Positions 1-9,733 of a DNA stretch of 64,000 nt are shown one piece after another. A program made the translations under genes and the position numbers. Within the stretch, counting starts at the first letter, position 1. Each line of letters opens with the position of its first letter. Source of the stretch: Panicum virgatum (lineage: Eukaryota > Streptophyta > Magnoliopsida > Poales > Poaceae); the NCBI RefSeq assembly GCF_016808335.1, contig NC_053153.1, positions 31,503,590 to 31,567,589 of the forward strand, given 5' to 3'. Below the pieces are notes generated by a model. That model did no database searches, was not told the DNA's origin, and saw nothing but the letters and a program-made list of their open reading frames with translations.

Positions 1-231
1 TTTCTAATTCAAACAAAGTTTGAATTCAAATTTGAATTTGAATTCAAAACACACTCAAATAAAAGTATGCACCAGCATGATTGCAACAAAAATTTAAACT
101 TATGATAAATTTTAATTAATTAGGAACAAAAATTAGATTAAATGCCAACTAAACACAATAAACCTTAGAAAATTTAAATAAAGCCAATTTAATTTATTAA
201 TAAATGCTGAAATTTAAATTAGGGTGTTACA
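1..231 (-). mobile_element. TEK-a: 5' tip of a Tekay-type LTR, reverse orientation
   Basis: The segment ends at 231 with GGGTGTTACA, the reverse complement of the TGTAACACCC start of the Tekay-type LTRs at 1707, 35058 and 55984. It contains the same AT-rich opening and the palindromic run of GAATTCAAATTTGAATT-like words. The rest of the element lies left of the window. It interrupts another Tekay LTR at 231/232: the sequence from 232 on matches the interior of sTEK-1 (minus strand, near 35965) without a break. The TSD cannot be checked because the other end is outside. Confidence 0.85.
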
Positions 232-1134
232 GGTAAGCTTCTATGTCCCTCGTACTGAGTGGCCTCGTCTGTGCTTCGTGTCTTGATGCCCACTAGACCT
301 GCTCCATAGTCGCCGATCCACCCTCGCGGTTACTCCCTACCAACGAGATTCTTTGTAAAGGCCTCGTAGTGAGTCGCTAGTCATCTCACCTAAGGAAGTG
401 TGATGAACAACTGGCGTAGCTCACGACTTGTGGGTAAAGATGTGCAACCTCTGCAGAGTGTAAAACTGGTATACTAGCCGTGCTCACGGTTATGAGCGGC
501 CCAGATCATCCTTTTGATTAGTGGGGTTATCTCCTTCCGACGAGGGAGTTGCCTCTCGGGGTTACCTTGGTGGCTTGGTTTCGGTTTGGTTCTCAGTAGT
601 AACATGTTTAATTCTGATTAATTACTATGTAACTGGGTTAATGGTAATTCATCAACTCGTAGTAAATAGCTTTAATAAAATTTTGCCAACACTTAAAAGC
701 TAATGCAGTCAGTCAGCCAACCTTAGAGCCTCATAGTTTGTGTTATACTTGTTGAGTACAAGTTGTGTACTCACTCTTGCCTCTTCTCTACTTTTTCCTC
801 TTGGCTACGCTACTGCTGCTCAGTTCCTGCAGACACGAGGGAGTTCGTTCAGCGCTACCAGGACTACGAGGACTTCTAGGTGTTCGTCTCCCAGTCGACG
901 TCCCTGTGGCGCCCTGCTCAGCTTCGGAGAGCTTTTACCGTATTTGTACTTCGCTTTCGCTGTACCAGACATTTTGTCATTAATGTAATAAATAACATTC
1001 GTATTTCGATTTATTATGTCTTATTCATGATATGTGCTGTGATATACTGTTCATTCTGTTGTATATACGTGTGACTTGATCCTGGCACGTATATGATTGC
1101 TCGGTTTATGTTCTTTTATAAACCGGGTGTTACA
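232..1134 (+). mobile_element. TEK-b: 3' part of a Tekay-type LTR inserted in TEK-c integrase
   Basis: The sequence is collinear with the last 900 bp of the LTRs at 1707-5092 and 55984-59416 and ends in GGGTGTTACA at 1134. It is followed directly by integrase codons rather than by a primer-binding site, so this is the 3' end of an LTR (solo or 3' LTR) inserted into the coding region of TEK-c. It contains the terminal 56-nt exon-like block of the LTR-embedded reading frame at 824-879, with acceptor CTGCTCAG before it and stop TAG at 877-879. Confidence 0.85.
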
Positions 1135-1670
1135 ATGATGCAGAGCAGATGGTTCAGGCTGTGCGAGAAAATCTGAGGATTGCACAGAGCAGACAAAAGA
1201 GCTATGCAGATGGCAAACGGAGAGACCTGACCTTCAGTGTTGGTGATTATGTGTACCTGAAGGTGTCTCCGATGAGAGGTATCCGCAGATTCAATGTCAA
1301 AGGGAAGTTAGCACCTCGATATGTGGGGCCATTCAAGGTGCTAGAGCGGAAAGGCGAAGTTGCTTATCGCCTGGAGTTGCCTACCAGCCTCTCAGGAGTT
1401 CATGATGTCTTCCATATATCTCAGCTGAAGAGGTGTCTGCGAGTACCCGAGGAGCAGGCGCCACTGGATGGAGTAGATGTGCAGGAAGATCTGACTTATA
1501 CCGAGCATCCGGTAAAGATTCTGGAGACATCAGAGAGGGTTACTCGAAACAAGCGCATCAAGATGTACAGAGTTCAGTGGAGTCACCACAGTGAAGCTGA
1601 GGCTACATGGGAGCGAGAAGATGAGCTGATGAAGACATATCCAGATCTCTTTGCTAGCCAGCCCAGCTAA
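1135..1670 (+). pseudogene. TEK-c integrase C-terminus with chromodomain (5'-truncated by insertion)
   Basis: This is the 3' end of a Ty3/gypsy chromovirus polyprotein. The frame is open from the insertion junction to the stop after AGCCCAGC at 1668-1670. The integrase C-terminal GPF/Y-like module is visible (YVGPFKVLERKGEVAYRL, about residues 57-74 counted from the Met at 1149), then VHDVFHISQLKRCL. A chromodomain follows near the C-terminus (HPVKILETSE, then YRVQWSHHSEAEATWE), with the aromatic residues typical of the family. In chromoviruses this domain is thought to steer integration to heterochromatin. The upstream gag-pol is not in the window because TEK-b interrupts it. No frameshift is seen in the visible part. 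Confidence 0.92.
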
Positions 1671-1706
1671 ATCTCAGGGACGAGATTTCTTTAAGGGGGT
1701 AGGGTC
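1671..1706 (+). other. TEK-c polypurine tract
   Basis: The purine-rich run TTAAGGGGGTAGGGTC immediately precedes the LTR start at 1707. This is the expected position for the plus-strand priming site. Confidence 0.8.
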
Positions 1707-4700
1707 TGTAACACCCTAATTTAATTTTTCCGCATTTAGTAATAAATTTAATTGGCTTTATTTAATTTTTTTTCTTCTAAGGTTTATTGTGTTTAGCCTT
1801 GCATTTAATTTAATATTGTTTCACAAGTAATTAAAATTTGTCTAGGTTTAAAAATTTGTTGTGCATTCATGCTAGTGCATACTTTTAATTGAGTGTGGTT
1901 TGAATTCAAATTTGTATTTGAATTCAAACTTGTTTGAATTAGGAATAGAAAAGAATAGGAAATAGAAAGGGAATAGGAAATAGAGACAAAACCCTCAACC
2001 CAACCCGCTAGCACCAACCCCCTCGCGGCCCACTACTCCCTTCCCTTGGGCCCGCTCCTCAGCCCAGCACATGGCCCAAACCCCTCCTCTGTGCCAGGCC
2101 CAGCTTTCACGGCCCAAGCGACGCCAGCCCCTCGGCCCGCTCCGCATAGCCCACGCCGCGGCCTGCCTCCACCCGCTCACCTCGCGCCCACAGAGCGCGT
2201 CGCCCCCGCTGCCACCTGGACCCCACCTGGCAGATCCGTCCCCCTCCCGAGTCGCTTGCCCGTGCAACGGAAACCGGCCGTGATCCCCGGAGAGATCCTC
2301 GCCCGCGTGCTCAACGGCACGGACGCCCAGACCCCGCCCGCCTGCTTTATATCGCACCCCGCGGCCTCTGCACCTCATCCCCATCGCAGCCGCCGCCCCA
2401 AACCCTAACTCTGATTGCCCCGCCGTGCCGCCGTGCCTCTGCTCCGCTGCGAGCACACCTCCCCGCTGCACCACGGCCCCCACAAACCCCCGCCTTAGCC
2501 CCACATCGATGCCCCGAAGCTCGCCGAGCCCTTGCTCGCGACTCCCAGGCCCTGCAGCACAGGAATTTCTCCTGTGTAGCGCCGCCGGTGAGCTCGACCG
2601 CCGCTGCAATCCCATGCCGCTGTTGCCGCTCCGTGCCTGCTAACCCCCTTTTCGCCCTCGCAGGATCTTCATGAACCGATCCGAGGACACCAGGACGCCG
2701 GAGCACACCTCGACGTCCACTTCCGCGAAGCACCGAGTCGACCTCGCCGCCGTTTCACACCGTCAACCCCCTGCGCTGCGAACCCGACCGTCCCGCGCCC
2801 TCGGTGAGCCACATCCCGGTCCGCCCTATCTTTACGCGCTAAATTTTGGTAGCCGTAGCCCCCGGGAGTCATCGAACCGCCTGCTCCGGCGAGGTCTCGC
2901 CGTCCAGAGCCGCCATGGCCAATGAACTCCGCGCTCCGGACCTCCCCAGACCCAACCCGCACCTCAGGTGGACTACACGTGCCACGAGAATCCTCCACGG
3001 CCAAACCCCAGCCCAAGCAAAGCCCTGTAGCCCCCAGGACGCTTTCTCCGGTCGTGCGCCGCCGCGGGAGCGCGCCGCCGCCCGCGCGCCCTTTAACCCT
3101 GAGCCGTCAGATCTAAAATAAACGCGCGAGATTAGAACCCACCTCGATCGGATCTGGACCGCTAGATCTCGATCCAGCGGCCTGAATCCCCCCGTACCGG
3201 TTCGGCCTGTCTTTTTTCTAAAGAGACCCCCGGTTTTGTTAAAATCAACCCGCAGTCCGATCTTATTCAAAAATAATTACGCAGAGGTCCTGTTTTTAGC
3301 GTTTTAGCCCCTGGAGTTCTTTAAAATCAAACCCGCCGTCCAGCCCTTGTCTTTTTGCACGCTAGCCCTTGTATCTAAGGTTTAATTACGTTTTAGTCCT
3401 CGGTTTTTGCCCAGAAACCCACTGGAACTTAGTTTTTATCGCAAATAAGCCCCTGAACCTTGTTTTTAGCCTAGATTATGCGTTTTAGCTCCGTTTTAGG
3501 CGTTCTTTATATCCACGCGATCGTTGTAACGCGTAGAATAGTTTTAAACTAGTTTAGTGTGTTGTTTTTATGTATTGATGTACTGTTTCTTAGTTTTTGG
3601 TTATTGTTTGCTTGTATGCTTATTGTTGTGCCTCGTTTTGGCCATGTGTTCGTGAGTAGACGTTGAGCTACCGGAGGAGCCCCAGTACCAGTACCCGGAG
3701 CAGCCGTCTTCTGAGCACTTTAAGCAGTAGCAGGAGCAGTACGAGGAAGGCAAGTATAACATGAACAACCTATCATCTTTAAATACAATTTCATACTGTA
3801 TTTTAATACTGTATGCCTATAAGGATTTCCTAGCCACTTTATATCCTTTATATATATCCTTTGGGTTGCATTTTGGTTAGTTGTGCTAGGTGTTGCGCTA
3901 TAACACATAATGGTCCTTTTTAATTAATTTGATTAATGGTATATGCAACTTAATTCTGAGAGTGGCACTCTGTGTGGCTTGAGTGGCTCACTTCTCGTTA
4001 AAATTGGTTTTGTTAGAAACATGGTTTAGGGGGACAGGACGGTGCTTACTGCTGGGTTGGCCACTCTCCATAAGGACCAGTTCATAGAGCGACAACCTGG
4101 GACAACAGCTCTACCACAAGACTGGAATGGGACGGTCTTAGCTTACTAATTAGGTCATTTTGGTTCGGGAGTAACTTACCTGCGGGGCAAGAAGGGAGTC
4201 GAGCTTCAATGGTCCCTACGCTACGAGGCTGGTCTGTGTTGTCTTGTACCCCGTCGAGGTGGGCCCCATCGTTGCATTGACTGAATCCTTAGCGGTTACA
4301 CCTTACCAACGTGTCCTTTGTAATGGCCTCGTAGTGAGTTTGCTAGTCATCTCACCTAAGGAAGTGTGATGAACAACTGGCGTAGCTCACGACTTCTGGG
4401 TAAAGATGTGCAACCTCTGCAGAGTATAAAACTGGTATACTAGCCGTGCTCACGGTCATGAGCGGCCCAGATCCTCCTTTTGATTAGTGGGGTTATCTTC
4501 CTTTGACGAGGCAGGTTTCCCCGGGTGGTTTGGTTTGGTATGGTTCTCAGTAGTATCATGATTAAATTTGATTAATTACTATGTAACTGGGTTAATGGAA
4601 ATTCATCAACTCGTAGTAAATAGCTTTAATAAAATTTTGCCAACACTTAAAAGCTAATGCAGTTGAGTAAGCCAACCTTAGAGCCTCATAGTTTGTGTTA

Positions 4701-5092
4701 TACTTGTTGAGTACAAGTTGTGTACTCACTCTTGCCTCTTCTCTACTTTTTCCTCTTGGATACGTTACTGCTGCTCAGTTCCTGCCGATGCGAGGGAGTT
4801 CGCTCAGCGCTACAAGGACTACGAGGACTTCTAGGCGTTCGTCTCCCTGTCGACGTCCCTGTGGGGCCCTGCTTCCGAGAGCTTCTCGTATATGTTTTTT
4901 TTGTACTTCGTTTCCGCTGTATCAGACATTTTCGTAATTAATGTAATAAATAACATTCGTACTCGCTTTATTATATCTTTTTACGTGATATGTGCTATGA
5001 TATACTGTTCATTCTATTGTATATACGTGTGACTTGATCCTGGCACGTATATGATTGCTCGGTTTATGTCCTTTTATAAACCGGGTGTTACA
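1707..5092 (+). mobile_element. TEK-c 3' LTR (Tekay/Del type, about 3.4 kb)
   Basis: The LTR starts TGTAACACCC at 1707 and ends GGGTGTTACA at 5092, a perfect 10-bp inverted terminus. It has an AT-rich first part, a GC-rich block at about 1980-3130, and then AT-rich sequence again. It carries exon-like blocks of the LTR-embedded frame (separate entry). A TATA-like TTTATATC lies at 2346-2353. The insertion host is TAT-1, whose 3' end resumes at 5093. The long simple-composition frames on both strands in the GC-rich block are mostly a product of low stop-codon density. Confidence 0.9.
2664..4834 (+). pseudogene. LTR-embedded spliced frame, copy in TEK-c (one in-frame stop)
   Basis: Three exon-like blocks share boundaries and phase with the copies in sTEK-1 and sTEK-2. 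Block 2 is 2664-2803 (140 nt, acceptor CCTCGCAG, donor CTCG/GTGAGC). Block 3 is 3660-3749 (90 nt, acceptor GTGAGTAG, donor GGAAG/GCAAGT, a GC-type donor). Block 4 is 4779-4834 (56 nt, acceptor GCTGCTCAG, stop TAG at 4832). Block 3 encodes EEPQYQYPEQPSS and has an in-frame TAG at its 24th codon. Block 4 encodes PADAREFAQRYKDYEDF. A preceding block ends at 2587 before a 76-nt GT-AG intron. In this copy the expected frame of that block has a TAG just upstream, so the methionine at 2671 could be the effective start. Function is unknown. Confidence 0.5.
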
Positions 5093-5605
5093 AGCAACCA
5101 GAAGGATGTTCTGAGTACTTGAAGTACTCGAAGACGCCCAGCCAAGTACTCGACGCCTGTAGGACTCGGCTACGAAGAGCTCGGGGGCTTGTCAGACCCG
5201 GGACTGCGGGACTGCTTATAGACATAGAATGTTCTAGAGTAAGGGATATCTCATGGATGTACCTTACCTCTTTTGAAACTACCCGAATAGGCATAGAACT
5301 AGCTGCAGTACAAGGGAAACAACCCGATTATATTGTAGTAGAACTCCAACTATACTCGGCTAGGACTTTCCATGTAACCCTGTCCCCACAGATATATAAG
5401 GGCGGGCAGGGACCCCCACCAAACAATCATCAACACCTAAGGCAATTCAAACCACACAGGACGTAGGGTATTACGCAAACTCGCGGCCCGAACCTGTCTA
5501 AATCTTTGTGTTCCTTGTACCATCGAGTTCTAGAGCAGTCAATCCCTACCTACAAACCCTACTGCTAAGGGTATCCCTGAGCAGGCTTGGCAGTAAACAC
5601 TGACA
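5093..5605 (+). mobile_element. TAT-1: 3' end and LTR of a Tat-type element
   Basis: Positions 5093-5189 match the sequence just before the 3' LTR of TAT-2 (16790-16885), including the repeated AGTACTCG words and the tract CTCGGGGG. The 416-bp LTR runs from TGTCAGACCC at 5190 to CACTGACA at 5605, with a TATATAAG box near 5394. It is closely similar to the LTR at 16886-17299. Since internal 3' sequence precedes it, this is a 3' LTR. TEK-c interrupts the element at 5092/5093, so its pol is outside the window. Confidence 0.85.
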
Positions 5606-6648
5606 CTCTATCATGTCTGTTGTGCCTAGTTTGAAAATAAAAGTTCTCTTGAGTTTATATTCGTTGGTTATACAAATATGTCTATTGTGCCGAGTCTAAG
5701 TTGTTGTGAGTTCAGATATGGTAAATAAGGTTGTGCAAGCTTGTTCTAGTGATGCTTGAAGTCTGAAGTTGTTTTTGAAAAATTAAAAGGCAAGTTCCCC
5801 AGCGATATGCAATGTCCTACCAGAGCCATATGTCATATTCCATGAAAAAAACCCTTATACATATGCTGCTTGATGTTCTGTTGAGTTTTGTCAAATTGGG
5901 TGACCCTATTGAGATACTCTTCATGTTTTCTCGATCATAAGCACGTACACGTCCTATCCATTTGCTATATTCCTACACTGGGAATTAGCACCACCATCCA
6001 TTCCACATCAATAAATGCTCCATGTCTCAGTGATCTCTCTCGTAGAACATTCCTGAAATAAAATAAAGTCAGACTATGGTTGCCCTAAAAAGAAGAGAAA
6101 AGATGGCATGCCAAAGAAGCATGACCCAAAAAAAAGAATAGAAAAAGGGGGTAACCATGTCTCAAAAAAAAAGAGAGAGATAGGGATGATTCGAAAGAGA
6201 AAAGACATTACATCAAGGAGTAAGCCATATTCATCCATCTATCCATCCATTCATACACTTGCACCTTTTTTATTGAGACTGCATGACTTGTTTCTCTATG
6301 GATCCTCTCTTTGACTTTACAATAAATAGAATACAAGTGTGCCCTGTTCTTATCCTACCTTGAGCTCCACAAAGGCTTGTAGTAGTAGGGAAGATCAAAG
6401 GCAAGCACTGCCCTCGTAAGGAAATACAAGATGAGTGCCTCGAGAGAGTTATCCTGGAGCTTTGCCATGTTTTCAAAAATCTTTCAAAAAAGTGTCTCCA
6501 GATGGATTGAGGATCTATGAACAAATAAGTACTGTTTTATGAACCAACTTATTTAAGCTTATAGATGAATCTCTTTGCTTCAGACTATGACATGACAGGT
6601 AAGGTACGAGTCAAAGTGATTTTCTGATCAACAACCTGGTTTGTCCTA
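5606..6648 (+). other. ATH-1 internal 3' region, non-coding
   Basis: No convincing reading frame is present. The text is AT-rich, with a purine-rich A/G tract at about 6085-6200. It belongs to the element whose 3' LTR begins at 6687, because the last 90 bp (CTGATCAACAACCT onward) match the minus-strand sequence just inside the ATH-4 LTR at 61719-61790. TAT-1 is inserted at its left edge. Confidence 0.7.
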
Positions 6649-6686
6649 CTTTGCTCGGGACGAGCAAAGGACAGCTTGGGGGATCT
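6649..6686 (+). promoter_or_regulatory. ATH-1 pre-PPT hairpin and polypurine tract
   Basis: A perfect 9-bp stem, CTTTGCTCG (6649-6657) and CGAGCAAAG (6661-6669), has a 3-nt loop. It is followed by the tract GCTTGGGGGATCT next to the LTR. The same arrangement is present in ATH-4 and, with one mismatch, in ATH-2. Confidence 0.75.
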
Positions 6687-8206
6687 TGTTGACGCTCACT
6701 AACGACCATTTCCAGGCGTCAACTTGATCAGAAAATCATGAGAGTTTGTATTTCTTACACGCATCCTTATCCAATAAAGTTCCTAAATCACACTTTACCT
6801 TTTAGAATATGCAAGTTGTGTTTTCAAGTTAATATGCAGGTTACAAGCACACTTTGGCCCAACACAAAATTACATAAAATATCAGAGTACCGATTCAGGC
6901 TCAAATGGACCAAGTGAAGCCCAAGAACTGAAGCAAACCCAGCTGGGGCAGGCCGTACCTCAACTTTAGGACAAGGGGAGACCAAGACAAGCCCACTCCA
7001 GGAAGTTGGGGGCGGTTGGAGGCCCGGGTAGGCCGACCGACCTACCTGGTCGGCCGGCCAGGCCTGTGGGACCCACCGCCTCAACCAAGGCATGTGGCGC
7101 TTCCCTGTTGGCTCACAACGTCAGTTTGGTTTGCTGCAGTCCGTGGCTCCCTACTATAAATACAAGGGGGGTAGAGAATAACACACACACACACACACAC
7201 ATCTTCCTCTCTTGCATTCCTTGCATAGTCTTTAGGCTTAGTGGAGTTTAGGAGAAGTCTAGGAGTCATCGAGTCGCCGGAGTTGCTCGAGAGTCTGGTA
7301 TGGGTTCATCTCTAGCTTTCTCTTGTAATATTTGGTCGTTTGTAATAGAATTAGACTATGGTTACCGATATCTGCTTGAAGTATATTCTGAGTTATCGAG
7401 TATATGCTTCTTGTCATGGTTGTGTTATTATTCAATGCTTGCATTGCATGAACGCCCTATACTGGAGATGGTTAGTCTTTTGTTCTTAGAACTCTATCAA
7501 CTGCTGCAGTATTCGTATGATTGCTCCAATGTGATGTCTGTCCATCCAGAGGGTGGGGGCTCCGCGCGGGACACTAGAGTACCCCTTACTAGTGTAGACA
7601 TGGTGTCTAGATTAGCTAAAAGTTGCTGGATGTCAACTATACCCATGGTTTGTAGAGGTAGCCGGCAGGTGGTGATAGCCCTGTCCATGCCTTTTAGTAA
7701 TCTTCCACGTTCGGTATGGGGGGTAGGAGGTATAAAGTCGCCAGGGTGTACGGGCTCCTCCCGTTACTTCGATAGCGATCCCGCTGTTGTGTAGTTTAAT
7801 CTCTGACGAGCTAACTAATGAGAAAGTGTATATATAGCTAGCCTAGCACAGCTGACTCGAGCTCTGACTTTTACCTTGCTCCCGGCCTAAAGTAACCTTT
7901 ATTCTTTTATAAAAGAGAGTAGTCTGTGTGTGTGTGTGTGTCACACTATCTCCTACCATGTTATTATCTTACCCCTGTTTATGCATGAGAATATCCAATC
8001 TAGATAGAGCTCACCAACTGATCTATATATTCTCTCACTCATCGCCTTCCCTACGGAAATATAAATGACACCCCGGTATACTCTCGGGTAAAATGCTACA
8101 GCGGTATTCCGTGCGCTTGCGGATCTATTCGTGGTTCATGAAATACTGCCGTCCCAAATTGGCGTCTGCGGGCGTCATCGCTAGGTGACGTTGGTAGGCG
8201 CCAACA
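6687..8206 (+). mobile_element. ATH-1 3' LTR (Athila-like, about 1.5 kb)
   Basis: The LTR begins TGTTGACGC and ends GCGCCAACA at 8206, where TAT-2 gag codons resume. The first 37 bp form an inverted repeat, GTTGACGC (6688-6695) with GCGTCAAC (6716-6723). A core promoter TATAAATA is at 7155-7162, followed by an (AC)n run at 7181-7200. A block GTAGCCGGCAGGTGGTGA at 7658-7675 recurs in the other Athila-like LTRs of the window. There is a (GT)n run near 7925-7941. No coding capacity is evident. Confidence 0.85.
7155..7162 (+). promoter_or_regulatory. ATH-1 LTR TATA box
   Basis: TATAAATA in the middle of the LTR is the likely U3/R promoter of the retroelement. Confidence 0.65.
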
Positions 8207-9060
8207 GGCCCTGGAGCATGCACCTCTCACCTGTTTGGAGAGATTGACGCGCGAGTCCATACAATCGTGGGAGGATCTCAAGAAGGTCTTCATCGACAAC
8301 TTCCAGGGATCTGTACATCGAGTAGCTACTTGACATGCTCTTGCAATGTGCAAGCAAGAGCCAGGCGAAGCCATCAGATCCTACGTCAAGCACTTCTTCG
8401 ACACAATAGCCACCATTGCCAATGTCGCCGATGACGACGTCATCGACTACTTCCACGATGGCATTACCACCCAATCACTCTATCATGATTTTGGGCGTAA
8501 CCGCCCCAAAACGGTGGTGGAACTACGCGACATGATGCAGCGTTGGGCAGACGAGGAGGAACAAGAGCGTAACCGCTTCTCATGCTATAACATCGACAAC
8601 AATGGGAAGCGCAACAATGATCGTGGAGGCCCTAGTAACCAGCGGGATCCTGCGCGCAAGTGCAAGCCAGACGACACCGTCGGCACTATGGATCACACAA
8701 CGCGTGGTAAGAAGACAGAAAAGCCTATGGATCAGTTCGACAAGATCCTACATAACAAGAGGTGCCCAACCCACCCCAAGAGTAACCACTCGATGTTCGA
8801 GTGCTCAATCATACGCAAGTCCTTCTAGTGCCCGCTGCCAGATGCACCAAAGAAGAAGCCCAGCAAGTAGGATGACAATGATGACAAGAAAGACCCTGAC
8901 GGGTTCCAGAAGCCCGAAAATGTGGTCAACGTCATATTTGGAGGAGATCCAAGATTCTCGATGCGTGCCCAAAAGCTGCTACTGAGGGAAATCCTTTCGG
9001 TCGAGCTCGCAACTCAGAGACCCTTGAAATATAGTGAGGTCCCCATCACCTTCTCTAGGG
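8207..9060 (+). pseudogene. TAT-2 gag, middle and C-terminal part
   Basis: Gag is the structural nucleocapsid polyprotein of the element. From 8214 the frame reads a retrotransposon gag segment (LTRESIQSWEDLKKVFIDNF, then a stop, then CKQEPGEAIRSYVKHFFDT and FGRNRPKTVVELRDMMQRWA). These are typical of grass Tat/RIRE2-like gag. Stops occur at about 8333, 8826 and 8868. A basic Asn/Arg-rich stretch follows the helical part. The N-terminus is cut off by the ATH-1 insertion at 8206/8207. Confidence 0.82.
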
Positions 9061-9733
9061 AAGATCAATGATTCAGCTTCTCTGAACCAGGAAAGTTTCC
9101 ACTAGTACTCGACCCTGTTGTCCAAGGATCCAAGCTTACTCGAGTACTTATTGATGGTGGAAGTGGGCTCAACTTGATGTTTGCAAGCACACTAATGAAG
9201 ATGGGCCTCAACTATATGAGCTTGCTCACGCCAAGCAAAGCCCCCTTCTACAGTATTGTTCCAGGAAGCTCCTCTACACCAATTGGCTCGGTTACCCTCC
9301 CAGTCACATTTGGTACAGAGCAAAACTTCCGGACATAGTACATCAAGTTCGAAGTACCCGACTTCGAATCTTCTTACCATGCCATCTTGGGAAGACCAAC
9401 ACTGACCAAATTTATCGTTGTACCTCACTACGTCTACTTACTCCTCAAGATGCCGGGTAACACAGGAGTCCTTTCTCTATGCGGGGACCCCCTCAAATCC
9501 TTTGAGTGTGATAAATAGGCAATTGTCCACGCCTCCAGCATTCGAGTTCCTAGATCCGTGAGTGAGATACTTGCTGCCGCCAAGGAGCTATCACTCAACA
9601 AGGACTCGATGCCCTCGAAGAAGTCAAACCAGTCATCAGTAAAACCAGCCGGGGACGTAGGCACCAAGACCATCCAGCTACAAGTGGGAGATGACTCCAA
9701 GACTGCTATCATCGGAGCTGGCTTGAGCGACAA
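9061..9733 (+). pseudogene. TAT-2 aspartic protease and linker
   Basis: A retropepsin-like segment carries the active-site motif VLIDGGSGLNLMF and, further on, the flap-distal HAILGRPTL motif. In this family the motif is a D-[TSG]-G triplet; DGG is present here. Stops at about 9337, 9518 and 9736 break the frame. Linker sequence to the RT follows. The protease would cleave the Gag-Pol precursor. Confidence 0.8.

Noticed and set aside
1980..3120. Many long Pro/Arg/Ala-rich frames on both strands in the GC-rich block of the Tekay LTR
   Set aside because: GC-rich DNA has few stops. Only the phase-matched, splice-bounded blocks are kept as candidates.
5119..5466. 115-codon frame across the TAT-1 LTR
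   Set aside because: It spans the LTR boundary and has no homologous frame in the TAT-2 LTR.
6108..6314. Lys-rich small frame in ATH-1
   Set aside because: Arises from an A/G-rich tract, no support.
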